Positions 25,853 to 35,536 are shown, counted from the first letter of the stretch. The stretch is DNA of 64,000 nt from CAYNWT01 sp964485095 (GCA_964485095.1 CAZAIB010000003.1:1-64000), one strand, 5' to 3'. Notes: generated by a model not told the origin, from the letters alone. Numbers and translations: made by a program.

Positions 25853-26926
25853 ATGCCTAAAGAGTCCAGAGATCTGTTCGACGACACCACGATGACGTTT
25901 GGCGAGCACCTTGAGGCTTTGCGCATTCACCTGTGGAAAGCCATCATCGGACTCGCGCTGGCGGTCATTCTGATGCTGGTTTTCGGGAACCACGTCGTGA
26001 ATGTGGTTCGCAAGCCCATCGACGACGCGCTACGGCGGCACTCGAAGGGCGAATCGGTTGTCGACGATGTTGAGGGATTCGACCCGATGGGCTCGATTCG
26101 GAAGATACTTGGCTGGGACGAATCTGACGAAGCCAGCGAAGGCGAACCGGGTGCCACTCCGACCGAAGACGAAGAAGAATTCACCGATTCCATCGCTGTT
26201 ACGATCGACGCCAAACAGCTCGCAGCCGCGCTGCACAAGTTGAACCCCGATGCCGGATTCGATCCGGAGAAAATTGACTCACAGGCAATCAGTTTCAACA
26301 TCCAGGCGCCGGAGTTTAAACAGTTTAAGAAGACAACCGATCGAGCGGCCAAGCCGGTGACGTTGAATGTTCAGGAAGCGTTCATGACATACATGAAGGT
26401 TTCGTTTGTGGCGGGTCTGGTTCTGGCGTCGCCGTGGGTGTTCTTCCAGGTCTGGCAATTCGTTGCGGCCGGTTTGTATTCGCACGAACGAAAATATGTG
26501 TACGTGTTCCTGCCGCTAAGCCTCGGCTTTTTCCTGGCGGGTGGAGCGTTCTGCTTCTTCCTGGTGTTCCCGTTTGTGCTGGACTTTCTGCTTAGCTTCA
26601 ACGAATGGCTGGGCGTGAACCCGCAGATTCGTCTGTCCGAATGGATTAGCTTTGCGTTGATGTTGCCGGTCATGTTTGGGCTTAGTTTCCAGTTGCCATT
26701 GGTCATGGTCTTCCTGGAACGCATCGACCTGTTCGATCAAGCCGCTTACCGCGAACGCCGACGGATGGCGATTTTGGTTATCGCGTTCCTGTCCATGATG
26801 CTCACGCCAGCCGACCCGACCAGTATGTTGCTGATGATGTTCCCGCTGGTGTTCCTGTACGAACTGGGCATCATGATGTGTGGAATGTCACTGGGTAACA
26901 GCAAACCAACGGAACCGACCACCTAA
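25853..26926 (+). CDS. tatC: Sec-independent translocase TatC with a large periplasmic loop insertion
   Basis: A 357-residue TatC from ATG 25853 (usual length about 250). The N-terminal FGEHLEALRIHLWKAI is the typical cytosolic start and first helix. Between helix 1 and the segment leading to helix 2 lies an inserted region of about 120 residues (about 60-180), acidic and predicted soluble (GWDESDEASEGEPG, VTIDAKQLAAALHKLNPDAGF). Then follow the conserved VSFVAGLVLASPWVFFQVWQF, GLYSHERKYV, the P-L-FGLSFQLPLV helix, and RRRMAILVIAFLSMMLTPADP. It is the core receptor of the twin-arginine pathway. No tatA/B gene is adjacent. Confidence 0.94.
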   Translation: MPKESRDLFDDTTMTFGEHLEALRIHLWKAIIGLALAVILMLVFGNHVVNVVRKPIDDALRRHSKGESVVDDVEGFDPMGSIRKILGWDESDEASEGEPGATPTEDEEEFTDSIAVTIDAKQLAAALHKLNPDAGFDPEKIDSQAISFNIQAPEFKQFKKTTDRAAKPVTLNVQEAFMTYMKVSFVAGLVLASPWVFFQVWQFVAAGLYSHERKYVYVFLPLSLGFFLAGGAFCFFLVFPFVLDFLLSFNEWLGVNPQIRLSEWISFALMLPVMFGLSFQLPLVMVFLERIDLFDQAAYRERRRMAILVIAFLSMMLTPADPTSMLLMMFPLVFLYELGIMMCGMSLGNSKPTEPTT

Positions 26927-27072
26927 GGGCGTGCTGCAATTTACGATCGGGCACGTCAAACGCGGCAGGAAACGCTAACCTGAGTCCAATTGGAACCGGC
27001 ACTCCACGGGCGGTGGTTCCCAAGCGCCACGCCAACAAAACCCACTGAATTCAAACTACGACAAGGTCAGAA

Positions 27073-28281
27073 ATGTTCGCCAGTCACCTGGAATGTCCAA
27101 AGTGCGACGCACACTACGAAACAGAAAAGCCACACCAGTTGTGCGCATGCGGCAGCCCGCTGTTGGTCCGATACGACTTGGAAAAGGTCGCGGCCAACAT
27201 GAGCAAAGAGACGGTCGCCAACCGGCCGCACGACCTTTGGCGATACCGCGAACTCCTCCCGGTCGTGAGTGAAGAAAACATCGTCACGATGGGCGAAGGC
27301 ATGACGCCGCTGCTGAAGCTTGATCGGCTTGGCAATCAGATTGGCATGTCAAACTTGTTCCTCAAAGACGAAGGCATTATCCCCACGGGAAGCTTCAAAG
27401 CGCGAGGTGCTGCGGTTGGTGTGTCTCGAGCGAAAGAGCTGGGCGTTAAGACGCTGGGCATGCCGACTAACGGGAACGCGGGCGGAGCCTGGTCGTTGTA
27501 TTGTGCGAAGGCCGGTATCGAGGCCGTCATTGTGATGCCGAAGGATGCTCCACCAATTCCGCGAAGCGAATGCGCGATTGCTGGCGCGAATTTATCGTTG
27601 GTGAATGGGTTGATCAGCGACGCCGGGAAAATTGTCGGTCAGGCCATCACAGCAAACGGCTGGTACAACGCTAGCACGCTTAAGGAGCCGTACCGCATCG
27701 AAGGCAAGAAGACCATGGGTCTGGAACTGGCCGAACAGTTCGGTTGGGAAATGCCTGATGTGGTGCTGTACCCGACCGGCGGTGGCGTCGGCTTAATCGG
27801 AATCTACAAAGCCCTTTGTGAACTTAAAGAGATGGGCTGGGTCACCGGCGATCTGCCCCGAATGGTGGCCGTTCAGGCGACCGGCTGTGCTCCGATTGTT
27901 AAAGCCTGGGAAGCTGGTGAGAAACACGCTGAGTTCTGGGAGAACGCCCATACCTGTGCGTTTGGCATCACTGTGCCATCGGCGATCGGTGACTTCCTTG
28001 TCTTGGAAGCGGTCTACGAAACGAACGGCTGCGCTATTGCCATTCCAGACGAAGACACACTTGCCGCCGAGGGACTACTGGCGTCGGTCGAGGGAGCGTT
28101 TGTGTGTCCGGAAGGAGCCGCCTGCATGGCCGCAACGCAGAAGCTGTTGGCCGACGGCTGGATCAAACCCGACGAACGAGTTGTCGTGCTGAACACGGGT
28201 TGCGGAATCAAGTACCCGGAAACGGTCCACTCAGATCCGCCGCTACTGCAGCCCGGAGACACGCTGCCGCCGTCCGAATGA
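27073..28281 (+). CDS. thrC: Threonine synthase
   Basis: A 402-residue PLP enzyme of fold type II. The N-terminus is a small zinc-ribbon-like segment (CPKCDAHY and CACG, residues 8-28). The PLP lysine is in GSFKARGA, the phosphate-binding loop is in PTNGNAGGAW, and YPTGGGVGLIG contacts the cofactor. It converts O-phosphohomoserine to threonine. Length and ribbon match the archaeal/plant-like thrC branch rather than the E. coli one. The gene is monocistronic by spacing; the next start is 95 bp away. Confidence 0.9.
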   Translation: MFASHLECPKCDAHYETEKPHQLCACGSPLLVRYDLEKVAANMSKETVANRPHDLWRYRELLPVVSEENIVTMGEGMTPLLKLDRLGNQIGMSNLFLKDEGIIPTGSFKARGAAVGVSRAKELGVKTLGMPTNGNAGGAWSLYCAKAGIEAVIVMPKDAPPIPRSECAIAGANLSLVNGLISDAGKIVGQAITANGWYNASTLKEPYRIEGKKTMGLELAEQFGWEMPDVVLYPTGGGVGLIGIYKALCELKEMGWVTGDLPRMVAVQATGCAPIVKAWEAGEKHAEFWENAHTCAFGITVPSAIGDFLVLEAVYETNGCAIAIPDEDTLAAEGLLASVEGAFVCPEGAACMAATQKLLADGWIKPDERVVVLNTGCGIKYPETVHSDPPLLQPGDTLPPSE

Positions 28282-28375
28282 TTAGAACAGAACACACACG
28301 AGCGCTTGTGATTTGGTGTTCGATCAAGTGTTTCTGTTGGTCCAGAATCCGCTGCCAGTCATCGAGGAAAAACAA

Positions 28376-30436
28376 ATGCACAACCTACTTGCCGCTTTAT
28401 ACCTGGTAGTCGGACTCACTGGTGTCGCACATGCCCAGGAGGGCCAGGACTCGCCGGAGTTCCCGAAGTACGCTGCGCCGGATTCCGAAGTCATTGTGTT
28501 TGTTTCGGATCTGATGCCGCACCTGCAGGCGGTGATTAAGTCGCCGCAGATGGATTGGTTCTTAACCAAAAGCCAAATGGGGCAGCAAATGGGCGTGACG
28601 CCCGGCATTGCCAACACCGGCCTCATTGGGGTTTCAACCTACATCCCCACAGAAATCGCGTTCTCCACGACCGATCAAACCACCGCCGAACTGGCCGAGT
28701 TCGCGCGGCTTGGGTTGCTGTGGGGACTTTGTTCGTCAGCGTTGGATGAAGATAACGAGGCTGGCCGAACAGCTCTGGATGGTTTCCACAAACAAATCGC
28801 GACCAGTGTGGGTCGGCTGAAACTAGAGGACATGGATGTATGGCTGAAGTTCAGAACGCCGGCCGCGACGAACCAACTATTCCGTGAGATCAAGGCGTTG
28901 GCTGAAGAATATGCATCAGAAGGAATCGACGTCTTAACCTCGCGGAAAGAAATCAAGATGGACATTCGGCTTAGCGAAGCCGTGCCGTCAAGTTTCTGGG
29001 GCGCGTTTCTGGTCGAACTTGGTGTCGCTCGGTACGGCAACAAGACCATTGAAGAAGTTGCTGACGCTTTGGGCGCACTGAAGTTCCAGATCTCGCTCAC
29101 CCGAGTGAAGTCCGGCCTGCACCTGAGTTTCGGCCCGGCTCGGGAGAACGCAGACGCCCTGGACCTGTCGAAGCGTCGGCTGTGGCAGTTCGATAGGTCC
29201 ACCGTATTCTACTCGTCCTGGCGCAACGAAAAATTTGCCGCGGTTCTTCGAGAAACCCGTGAACTCTGGGAGCAGTGGGCTGACAAACCAATCGGCAAGA
29301 ACCTGGTTCAGTTTGACGAAGACGACATGCTGGGAGACCTGCTGGCCAGTGCCCGCTACTTCGAAGACGCCGAAGAAGGCGCAATGCGCATTGATGTGCG
29401 GGATGGCGATTTGTATGTGGTGAAAGAAGAAATCTCGAAGCCGGTTCCAACACTGGCGGATTCCGCCATCCTGAAGTTCGTGCCGAAGGACTGCGACACA
29501 ATCACGGTCGACACAACGCGTTCGCTGGCGAACCATGCCGCCGACTATCTTGATCGGATCGAAGAGCGACTGGCAAATCGTGACCTCCAGTACGAACTCA
29601 CCGGCCGGGACACGAAACAGGCCATGAACGCTGCCGTTTCACGATTTTATTACGACCAACTTAAGGGTGCTCGAAAGATGCTGAAGCAGGATAGCTTTGA
29701 TGTCTTCGCGGCACCGGCGGCTGGTCTGCTGGACACGAAGGGGCAGGGCACACTGAATGTCACGCTGGACTACGAAGGCGAAGAACAGCGCGTTCAGGTT
29801 TCGGACATGCCGGTTCTGGAGTACGCCGTTGTCAGCGGGATTAAAGATCGGAAAGCAGCCGAGAAGTTCCTGCCGGGACTCTTCAGTGAAGTCCTGTCGT
29901 CATTGCAGGGTGCACGAACAGTGGTTGGAACCGAGGAGTTTGAGATCGCCGACGGCTACACCGCTGTCGGGTTGGGAAATAACTGGCAACAGGAAATCCC
30001 TAACGAAGTGCGGTTCAATATGGGACCGGAATACCGTCCGCACAGTCTTGTCGTTGATGAGGGAGGAAGTTCGTTCTTTGTGTTCTCAACATCCATTCCG
30101 CTCACAACACGGATCATTGCCCAGCTGAAATCCGGCAAGCCAGGTTTAGCTGTCGAGGCAAGCCAAATCGCGGCCGGAACCATTAAAGGGAGTACGTTCA
30201 ATCGTTCGCTGGACATGATTATGCACATGATGTTCGAACCCGACGCCGTCATCACAGAAGGAAATGCAGCCGAGGCGTTCATGAGAGGAATGGCGATCGC
30301 CGGACAGCAACTGAGCATCTTCCGCGACTTCCAGGAACTAATCGCACAACTCAAGGAGTTCCGCTGGGAAACGACCCAATCCGGCAACGTCCAAACCACC
30401 AAAGCGCGAACGGTGATCAAGGCATCGGCGCTTTAG
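28376..30436 (+). CDS. Large secreted protein of unknown function
   Basis: A 686-residue exported protein. ATG 28376 begins a signal peptide (MHNLLAALYLVVGLTGVAHA, cut before QEG); the frame is open 21 codons further upstream without a signal sequence. The mature protein is mixed alpha/beta without a motif I recognise; features include SDLMPHLQAVIKSPQMDWFL near the N-terminus and two similar-feeling halves each with strand-rich segments (LKFQISLTRVKSGLHLSFG and GSSFFVFSTSIPLTTRI). It resembles large hypothetical exported proteins of planctomycetes. No operon partner is evident. Confidence 0.72.
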   Translation: MHNLLAALYLVVGLTGVAHAQEGQDSPEFPKYAAPDSEVIVFVSDLMPHLQAVIKSPQMDWFLTKSQMGQQMGVTPGIANTGLIGVSTYIPTEIAFSTTDQTTAELAEFARLGLLWGLCSSALDEDNEAGRTALDGFHKQIATSVGRLKLEDMDVWLKFRTPAATNQLFREIKALAEEYASEGIDVLTSRKEIKMDIRLSEAVPSSFWGAFLVELGVARYGNKTIEEVADALGALKFQISLTRVKSGLHLSFGPARENADALDLSKRRLWQFDRSTVFYSSWRNEKFAAVLRETRELWEQWADKPIGKNLVQFDEDDMLGDLLASARYFEDAEEGAMRIDVRDGDLYVVKEEISKPVPTLADSAILKFVPKDCDTITVDTTRSLANHAADYLDRIEERLANRDLQYELTGRDTKQAMNAAVSRFYYDQLKGARKMLKQDSFDVFAAPAAGLLDTKGQGTLNVTLDYEGEEQRVQVSDMPVLEYAVVSGIKDRKAAEKFLPGLFSEVLSSLQGARTVVGTEEFEIADGYTAVGLGNNWQQEIPNEVRFNMGPEYRPHSLVVDEGGSSFFVFSTSIPLTTRIIAQLKSGKPGLAVEASQIAAGTIKGSTFNRSLDMIMHMMFEPDAVITEGNAAEAFMRGMAIAGQQLSIFRDFQELIAQLKEFRWETTQSGNVQTTKARTVIKASAL

Positions 30437-30790
30437 CGCGATTGAACGCGGGAAGCGGACGACCAGCGTGTCTCGACATTTCAAAAGCTCTCGGGGAATT
30501 CAGAAACGGTTCTCGCGCCGACCGGGAACTTAAAACTCGAGCGAGAACGAGACGCACCGGCTCTAAGCGGGGCCAATCGGGCCTGCGTGATGTGTCATGT
30601 CTGCAATTAATGTTGTCAGTTTGATCCCTCGGCGATGTGCTGCGCACATGCAAATCCGTATCGCGACCCACATTTGCGCTTGTTCAGCGGGAAATCGTAC
30701 TTACCCAAACCGCACAAGTTAACATCGCCGTGGCTGGCATGGTTTTTGATCTTTGTGTTCACATCGGAATCCTCAAACAAGGAGTGAAAC
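30437..30790. other. 354-bp gap before the DUF547 gene
   Basis: No supported gene. A small palindrome ATGTGC-TGC-GCACAT is at about 30634-30648. AAGGAG at 30779-30784 is the ribosome-binding site of the next gene. A promoter is expected here, but none was convincingly located. Confidence 0.4.
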
Positions 30791-31891
30791 ATGAAGTCAC
30801 CAATCACATCTATCAAAAGCGTTCTCTCCGTCGCCCTGTTCATGGGTTTGTTGACGACGATGACGCCAGCCTGCAATGCTCAATCAGGCAGCAGGAATCA
30901 AGCGCAGCCACAGCAGCAGTTTCAAGCTCGACCAATTCAGGCACCCGCGCTTCCCCCAATATCGGTACCTGCGCCGGCTCTCGAACGTCGGTACCGGAAC
31001 CCGGTTCAACAAGACGTCCGTCCGCCTCGCCAGCCAGCAACATACGACACGCAGCCACGTGCCACCGCGCAATTTGGATTTGAATCCGTAGATCACCGCG
31101 TCTGGGACTCGCTGCTGCAGAAGTACGTCGACCGCGACGGAAACGTTGACTACACCAGCTGGCACGCGAACCGTACGGACCGAGCGGAGCTGTTCAACTA
31201 TCTGAAGCAGATGCGTTCCCTTGATACTTCGTTGCGATCCAGTCGTGAGGCGGAGATGGCATATTGGATTAACGTCTACAACGCATTGACCATCGAAGGG
31301 ATCCTTCGAGTCTTCCCGACCAAGAGCATCAAGGATCATGCACCGAACGCCAAGGGAGCCAACATCTGGGATGATTTCAAATTGCCTGTGGGCGGGAAAA
31401 GTTATTCGCTGAATGACATCGAACACAAGGTGCTGCGGCCCATGGGCGATGCCCGAATTCACTTCGCCATCGTGTGTGCTTCCAAAGGCTGCCCACAGTT
31501 GGCTCAGCGGGCGTATGTTCCTGAACTGCTGGATCGGCAGCTGAACTACAGCACCAGGTTGTTCTTCCGTACGCCAGACAAGTTTACCTACGACTTGCGA
31601 CAGAGGCAGATCGGCATCTCGCCAATCATCCAGTGGTTTGCCGAAGACTTCGGACGTGACGATCAGGAGCGGATGCGTTACCTGTCACAGTTCATGCCCG
31701 GCGATGTTGCACGGCTGGCAGCCAGCGGTTCAGCGACGGTCAGTTACCTTGACTACGACTGGAGTTTGAACCTGGCACCGCAGGGATCAACAGTGCAACC
31801 GGCAACCTACTTCCGTCCAACGTCTGGCATCCAACAGGAAGACTGTCAGGGTTCATGTTGCGAACCAGGTCCTCGTGGGTATGGAAACTAG
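30791..31891 (+). CDS. Secreted DUF547 protein
   Basis: A 366-residue exported protein with a strong ribosome-binding site (AAGGAG) and signal peptide (about residues 1-33, ending TPACNAQ). A Gln/Pro-rich stretch (about 35-85) precedes a DUF547 domain (about 98-300): YVDRDGNVDYTSWHAN, MAYWINVYNALTIEGILRVFP, KSYSLNDIEHKVLRP and HFAIVCASKGCPQL with Cys-x3-Cys. DUF547 proteins are widespread and resemble cysteine-protease/transglutaminase-like folds, but their activity is unproven. The tail ends in a Cys-rich QEDCQGSCCEPG. A repeat element follows within 40 bp. Confidence 0.88.
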   Translation: MKSPITSIKSVLSVALFMGLLTTMTPACNAQSGSRNQAQPQQQFQARPIQAPALPPISVPAPALERRYRNPVQQDVRPPRQPATYDTQPRATAQFGFESVDHRVWDSLLQKYVDRDGNVDYTSWHANRTDRAELFNYLKQMRSLDTSLRSSREAEMAYWINVYNALTIEGILRVFPTKSIKDHAPNAKGANIWDDFKLPVGGKSYSLNDIEHKVLRPMGDARIHFAIVCASKGCPQLAQRAYVPELLDRQLNYSTRLFFRTPDKFTYDLRQRQIGISPIIQWFAEDFGRDDQERMRYLSQFMPGDVARLAASGSATVSYLDYDWSLNLAPQGSTVQPATYFRPTSGIQQEDCQGSCCEPGPRGYGN

Positions 31892-31928
31892 AAACCCGAA
31901 GTCACTTGCAAACTCTGGCCGCGCATCG

Positions 31929-32096
31929 GTCACCTCTCCCGCTTGCGGGAGAGGTCGCGGTCTCAGCCGCGGGAGAGGGTTTGCTGAGACAACGGAGGGT
32001 TGATCGTTTCTGCTGCTTTGGTTGCTTGGACGTGCACCAGTCCCCTCACCCGGGCTTACAGCCCGACCTCTCCCCTAAAAAGGGGCGAGGTGACTG
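31929..32096. repeat. MITE-like inverted-arm repeat, copy 2
   Basis: The same arms as the element at 4808-4970: left arm about 31929-31979 starting TCACCTCTCCCGC (containing a perfect 10-bp hairpin CCTCTCCCGC/GCGGGAGAGG), right arm about 32039-32096 ending GGGGCGAGGTGACTG. The 58-bp centre differs completely from copy 1. It lies between the convergent DUF547 and AtuA-like genes. Confidence 0.85.
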
Positions 32097-32130
32097 TCAT
32101 TGCGGGTGATCGTCCAGTGCAAGAGGTTCT

Positions 32131-33513
32131 TCAGGACGCCCAGTTGGTGGCTGTTTTTACGGCCACTTCGTGCTTCAGACGGTCGCGACGAATTGTTGAT
32201 GGCCAGTAGGCTAGAACAGGATGCGACTTCGATCGCGCGCCGGTGTAGCCGGTGACGCCGGGTGGGCCGGCGGTGACCAGTGGTGCCAGTTCTCGCAGCA
32301 TGCGGTCGATGGCGGCACGGTTGGGGTCGCGGGCGGACACTCGCAGAACAACTTCCCATGGATTGCCGGTGCCGAGGTTCATTCCGTTTAGAGAACCACC
32401 GCTGCCCAGCAATTCGTAGTTGTAGTGAGCCAGCTCGAAACCGGCCTCGCGGACTCGTTGCCGAATCAGTTCGCCGGCCTGGTTCGCTTTGGCGACAGCA
32501 TTGCGTCCGGCAACGACAATCATGGCCGAACCAGCGAAGCCATCCTTGTAGGCCATCGAGACCTTGTACGTTTCCGGAGCGGCCGTGCCTTGTCCATCCT
32601 GAACCAGGACACGATCGGTACCTTGTTGCTGTGCGGTGACCTGCGAGAAGTCGGCGACGACGTCTGGTGTCATGTATCGCTGTGGGTCGCCGATTTCGTA
32701 GATCAATTGCTCGGCCACAGTTTCCGGATTCACAACGCCGCCGGTTCCGTCTGGCTTGGTAATGACGCACGTTCCATCGTCGCTAAGTTCAGCGATGGGA
32801 TAACCGAGATTGCTGAGATCCAAACCTTCGGTCCAGCGCGAATAGATGCCGCCCGTTGATTGGGCTCCGCATTCGATTAGGTGGCCGGCCACTGTTGCTC
32901 CGCCCAGTTTGTTCCAATCATCCCACGACCAACCGAACTCGTGCATCGCGGGTCCGGTCACCAACGACGCATCCGCAATCCGACCAGTCAGAACAATTTG
33001 AGCGCCCTGCGACAGCGCGTCGGCAATCCCGGCCGCACCGAGGTACGCGTTCGCGCTGACGACATCCACTTTCGGTTTGCCGTTCTCGTGTAGTGGTTCG
33101 CCTGTTTCGAAATGGTTGAACGCTTCGCCGGCTGCGATATGGCTATCGAGGTTCTCCAGAACATCATCGCCCCAGCACGCGGCGACCTTCACGTCGCCCA
33201 ATCCTTCATCGCGCAGAACTTCAGCCACGGCCTTCGCGCAGGCGGCCGGGTTCATGCCTCCACCGTTGGTCACCAGTTTGAAGCCCGGTTGCGATTTGAA
33301 TGTTGGAACCAACGAGCGCACAACCGGCGCGACGTCGGTGACGAACCCGGCTTCGGGTCTTTTTGACTTTTGGTAAGCGAGAATCGACAGCGTGAGTTCC
33401 GCGAGGTACTCAAGCGTGAGATAATCCAGCGAACCGGCTTCGGCCAGACGCTTCGGAGCGTCGATGTTGTCGCCCCAAAAGCCGGCGGCGTTTCCAATGC
33501 GTATTGATTTCAT
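32131..33513 (-). CDS. AtuA-like (DUF1446) acyclic terpene utilisation family protein
   Basis: A 460-residue protein of the DUF1446/AtuA family (PF07287). Characteristic segments are RIGNAAGFWGDN at the N-terminus, DYLTLEYLAELTLSIL, VTNGGGMNPAACA, VVSANAYLGAAGIADALSQGA, VLTGRIADASL and the long GGVVNPETVAEQLIYEIGDP region. AtuA is linked to citronellol/geraniol catabolism in Pseudomonas, but many relatives occur without that pathway, as here; no acyl-CoA carboxylase gene is nearby. It is transcribed alone, convergent with the DUF547 gene. Confidence 0.87.
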   Translation of the reverse strand: MKSIRIGNAAGFWGDNIDAPKRLAEAGSLDYLTLEYLAELTLSILAYQKSKRPEAGFVTDVAPVVRSLVPTFKSQPGFKLVTNGGGMNPAACAKAVAEVLRDEGLGDVKVAACWGDDVLENLDSHIAAGEAFNHFETGEPLHENGKPKVDVVSANAYLGAAGIADALSQGAQIVLTGRIADASLVTGPAMHEFGWSWDDWNKLGGATVAGHLIECGAQSTGGIYSRWTEGLDLSNLGYPIAELSDDGTCVITKPDGTGGVVNPETVAEQLIYEIGDPQRYMTPDVVADFSQVTAQQQGTDRVLVQDGQGTAAPETYKVSMAYKDGFAGSAMIVVAGRNAVAKANQAGELIRQRVREAGFELAHYNYELLGSGGSLNGMNLGTGNPWEVVLRVSARDPNRAAIDRMLRELAPLVTAGPPGVTGYTGARSKSHPVLAYWPSTIRRDRLKHEVAVKTATNWAS

Positions 33514-33609
33514 GGGCGGATCGTATTCTGAGCGACCGGCTCAAACAATTCGCTGGGCCGGGCATGTCCAATCCGAAGAAGAAAGTGGCTGGTATGTCAC
33601 TGCCGGCGA

Positions 33610-33864
33610 ACTGTTCAATACGGCACCAAAATCCGATTTTGGAGCGTGCGAGACCACGGAAACCTCATAACCGAACGCCGCTTCCACGAATTTCGGCTGA
33701 TTGCCAAGTGCAACGTCGCGCGCGGCGGAAATAGTGGCATTTACTTGCGTGGCATGTACGAGGTCCAGATCGTTGATCGCGACACCAGGATGCAGTGCAC
33801 TACTTGCGGCCGGGCCAGTTTTTCTGCAGTGCGATCACACTTCGGTCCGCTATCGAAACATTGA
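33610..33864 (+). pseudogene. Decayed DUF1080 (3-keto-disaccharide hydrolase-like) fragment
   Basis: The frame containing GTG 33646 reads RFWSVRDHGNLITERRFHEF and then GGNSGIYLRGMYEVQIVD, which matches the core of DUF1080 domains (W-x-V-x-D-G, a K/R-F-x-x-F strand, SGIYLRGRYEVQV). After that the similarity fades and the frame ends at 33864, where HFGPLSKH still recalls the family's next strand. No complete domain, signal peptide or start exists. I read it as a remnant of a longer secreted gene, about 255 bp within the 400-bp gap before the next gene. Confidence 0.55.
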
Positions 33865-33913
33865 ACCAAGGTTGAAGAAAGAGCTGGGCGAAGATCCAGA
33901 CCAGTAGTGAGTT

Positions 33914-35536
33914 ATGAGCAAGGCTGTTTCCAATAAACAGACATTCGTCAGCGCTGCGGTTGTTGCCGGGCTTGCTGCACTTCTGTGTGCGGCTATCACG
34001 CAGTTGGTGACAACGCCTGGAATCAACAACGATCTGACTCAGGTCCTCACTGTTGCTCGAAACATTGCCAACGGCAACGGCGTCGTGACCGATACTCTGT
34101 ATTACCAGGAACACCACGACACCAACCAGATGCCGGCTCCGCAAACGGTGTTCCCGCCAGGCCAACCTGTCATCATTGCGATGTTGATGAAGTGCGGTTT
34201 GGCCATGATGCCGGCAGCTCAGCTGATTTCCGGTTCCGCGTTTGTCCTGATTGCGGTGTGTGTCTACTTTCTTGCCAGGCGATCCGGTGCTTCAAACGAA
34301 GTCAGTATTGTGGCAGCGGTTCTTTGGCTGTGCGTTGTTCTGGCCTGGTCGAACATGGTGGCTCGCAAGTCAGACGTACCCTTCACGGCGCTCACGATGC
34401 TTAGCGCGTGCTTGCTGCTTCGAGACAACAGTAACCAGGTTCGGAACGCTATCCTGGCCGGCATTGTCGCAGCGATTGCGTTGACGGTCCGTTACGCCGG
34501 GTTATTTTTCATGACGGCGGTCGGCGTCACGCTGGTTGCCGACTGGCTGTTCCAGCGAACTCGACTTCAATTCAAGACATTGATCGGGTTCTGTGTTCCA
34601 GCGGGAGCCATGTGCGCGGCGTTGTTCTGGCGGAACTACTCGTTGGTGGGGGATATTAAAGGCGGCAATAACTACGCTGTTGAAAAGCCGTTCATTGAAA
34701 TTGCTCGGAACATGTATCGCCAGATTTCCGCTTTGTCGGGTCTGGATTACGCAAGGCTGACAGCCGGCGGGATTGCTGAGTGGTTGCTGCTACTGGTTGC
34801 TGCGATGGGAGCTGTGTGGCTGTTCCGTTCGCGGAAAGTTCTTCCTGGCGTTTCACGCGAAGTGTTTTCGGCAGTGCGCGACAACAGGGCGCTGCTGTTG
34901 GCGTTGTTCTACCCGGCTTTGACTGTTTTCATGCTGTATGTGTTGGAAACGAAGTCACAGCCAGGTAGTCGCGACCGAATGTATCTGGCGGCGCTGCCGT
35001 TTCTGTTTAGCGGGTTGGCCAGAGTTGGTCAGGCCGTTGGCAACCATGGGCCTCAGTCGCTGTTCCGTTCCGTTTTCGGTGGAGCCGTAGTCGTGATGCT
35101 GTTGGGGCAGGCGAACGTCGCTTATGAGCGGTTTGGGATGGATCGACATGAGGACCACTGGTACTTCCTGAAGGTTGTGGTGGAGCGCCCGCTGGGAGAC
35201 AAATGTGCCGAAACTCTTCGCGAGTTCCTTAGTCAACGAATCTCGCACGAACATCCGTTGCTGGTAAACGAACCGCAGCGAACCGGAGAACTACTGCAGG
35301 TGCCTGTGGTGGGGCTGCCTTCGACGTTGTACACACCGCAAATCTGGACGGCTGACCCGGTCAAAGAAGTCGTGGATAAGTACAACATCGAATACGTCGT
35401 GTGCTTCACTGACGCCGGTTCGCTTGAATACGAACAGGATGTTGTCTTCTTCAGTGAACTGGCTGCTGGCAACGTGCCGGATTGGCTTGAGACGTACTAC
35501 AAAGACGAACTGATTCACGTCTTCCGCGTCCGCTGA
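33914..35536 (+). CDS. Multi-pass membrane protein, GT-C glycosyltransferase-like
   Basis: A 540-residue integral membrane protein with about 10-11 predicted helices. After helix 1 (about 10-32) comes a loop with NNDLTQVLTVARNIANGNG and QTVFPPGQPVIIAML, the arrangement seen in GT-C/ArnT-PMT-like transferases, where an Asp in the first loop binds the lipid-linked donor. The C-terminal 130 residues are soluble and probably periplasmic. The family uses polyprenyl-phosphate sugars to modify proteins or lipids; the exact substrate is unknown. No partner gene is adjacent. Confidence 0.78.
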   Translation: MSKAVSNKQTFVSAAVVAGLAALLCAAITQLVTTPGINNDLTQVLTVARNIANGNGVVTDTLYYQEHHDTNQMPAPQTVFPPGQPVIIAMLMKCGLAMMPAAQLISGSAFVLIAVCVYFLARRSGASNEVSIVAAVLWLCVVLAWSNMVARKSDVPFTALTMLSACLLLRDNSNQVRNAILAGIVAAIALTVRYAGLFFMTAVGVTLVADWLFQRTRLQFKTLIGFCVPAGAMCAALFWRNYSLVGDIKGGNNYAVEKPFIEIARNMYRQISALSGLDYARLTAGGIAEWLLLLVAAMGAVWLFRSRKVLPGVSREVFSAVRDNRALLLALFYPALTVFMLYVLETKSQPGSRDRMYLAALPFLFSGLARVGQAVGNHGPQSLFRSVFGGAVVVMLLGQANVAYERFGMDRHEDHWYFLKVVVERPLGDKCAETLREFLSQRISHEHPLLVNEPQRTGELLQVPVVGLPSTLYTPQIWTADPVKEVVDKYNIEYVVCFTDAGSLEYEQDVVFFSELAAGNVPDWLETYYKDELIHVFRVR

